Shown here: one piece after another, positions 23,129-23,181 of the stretch
Layout of the letters: every line of letters begins with the position of its first letter
How positions within the stretch are numbered: the first letter of the stretch is position 1
Origin: an uncultured Lachnospiraceae bacterium
GTDB taxonomy: Bacteria > Bacillota > Clostridia > Lachnospirales > Lachnospiraceae
DNA: 23,181 nt
Assembly: GCA_948441955.1 (NCBI GenBank)
Contig: CAOJQZ010000036.1
Location: 1 to 23,181, forward strand
Direction of reading: 5' to 3'
Position numbers and translations under genes: made by a program
The notes under the pieces: generated by a model
Told to the model about the DNA's origin: nothing
Databases searched by the model: none
The model's input: only the letters and a program-made list of their open reading frames with translations

Positions 23129-23181
23129 AAGTGATGCTTCTTTCAGGTGGAGGGGATTTTCTAATTACGCTGAAAATCTTA
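23122..23181 (+). pseudogene. 3' remnant of the DUF3267 gene (runs off the window)
   Basis: In a different frame from the upstream part, the sequence up to the right edge encodes EIEVMLLSGGGDFLITLKIL. The GGGDFL segment looks like the C-terminal Gly-Asp motif of DUF3267 proteins. It has no start signal of its own and is best read as the remainder of the broken gene. Only 20 codons are visible, so confidence is limited. Confidence 0.45.

Overview
The window looks like a chromosomal stretch of a low-to-moderate GC Gram-positive anaerobe, most likely a gut Lachnospiraceae or close Clostridia relative. The evidence is gene content (two-subunit indolepyruvate:ferredoxin oxidoreductase beside a PaaK-type ligase and an ACT protein, CarD-like and DUF975 proteins, an FAD-Rieske oxidoreductase, YitT), strong AGGAGG-type ribosome binding sites and TTGACA/TATAAT-type promoters. 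The genus cannot be fixed from sequence reading alone. I see no rRNA, tRNA, CRISPR array, insertion sequence or integrase.

Layout. (1) 1-3296, + strand: the end of an oligosaccharide ABC importer (two MalF/MalG-type permeases) followed by a GH36 alpha-galactosidase, i.e. uptake and cleavage of raffinose- or melibiose-type sugars. A bidirectional terminator at 3302-3340 closes it. (2) 6290-3341, - strand: an enzyme I-type phosphotransferase, a DUF975 membrane protein and a CarD-like regulator, transcribed from a promoter carrying a dyad and diverging from a cold-shock gene. (3) 6482-6679, + strand: the cold-shock protein, with a perfect hairpin at the start of its leader. (4) 9208-6837, - strand: an FAD/Rieske oxidoreductase and an AEC-family transporter. 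(5) 16012-9347, - strand: a tightly packed run of Hpt protein, REC/HD-GYP/GGDEF regulator, iorA, iorB, paaK and an ACT-domain protein. The catabolic part interconverts arylpyruvates, arylacetyl-CoAs and arylacetates; the first two genes are phosphorelay and cyclic-di-GMP signalling proteins placed upstream in the same direction. (6) 19727-16150, - strand: clpB and a YitT-family membrane protein, separated by a terminator or attenuator-like region. The clpB promoter carries one perfect half of a CIRCE element. (7) 19814-20282: about 470 bases without a convincing protein gene. On the - strand it holds a good promoter, a nested 5' stem and a terminal hairpin, and is the best candidate here for an undescribed structured RNA. 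(8) 21221-20283, - strand: a membrane-anchored C39-like cysteine peptidase, divergent from pepT at 21389-22603. (9) 22604-23181: a long GC-rich hairpin, then an AT-rich DUF3267 zincin-like gene that appears broken by an internal deletion and frame change, with its 3' remnant running off the end.

The points most worth a second look are the putative ~300-nt RNA upstream of clpB, the signalling pair joined to the arylpyruvate operon, the half CIRCE, the csp leader hairpin, the three-arm leader between clpB and yitT, and the broken DUF3267 gene beside the long hairpin.
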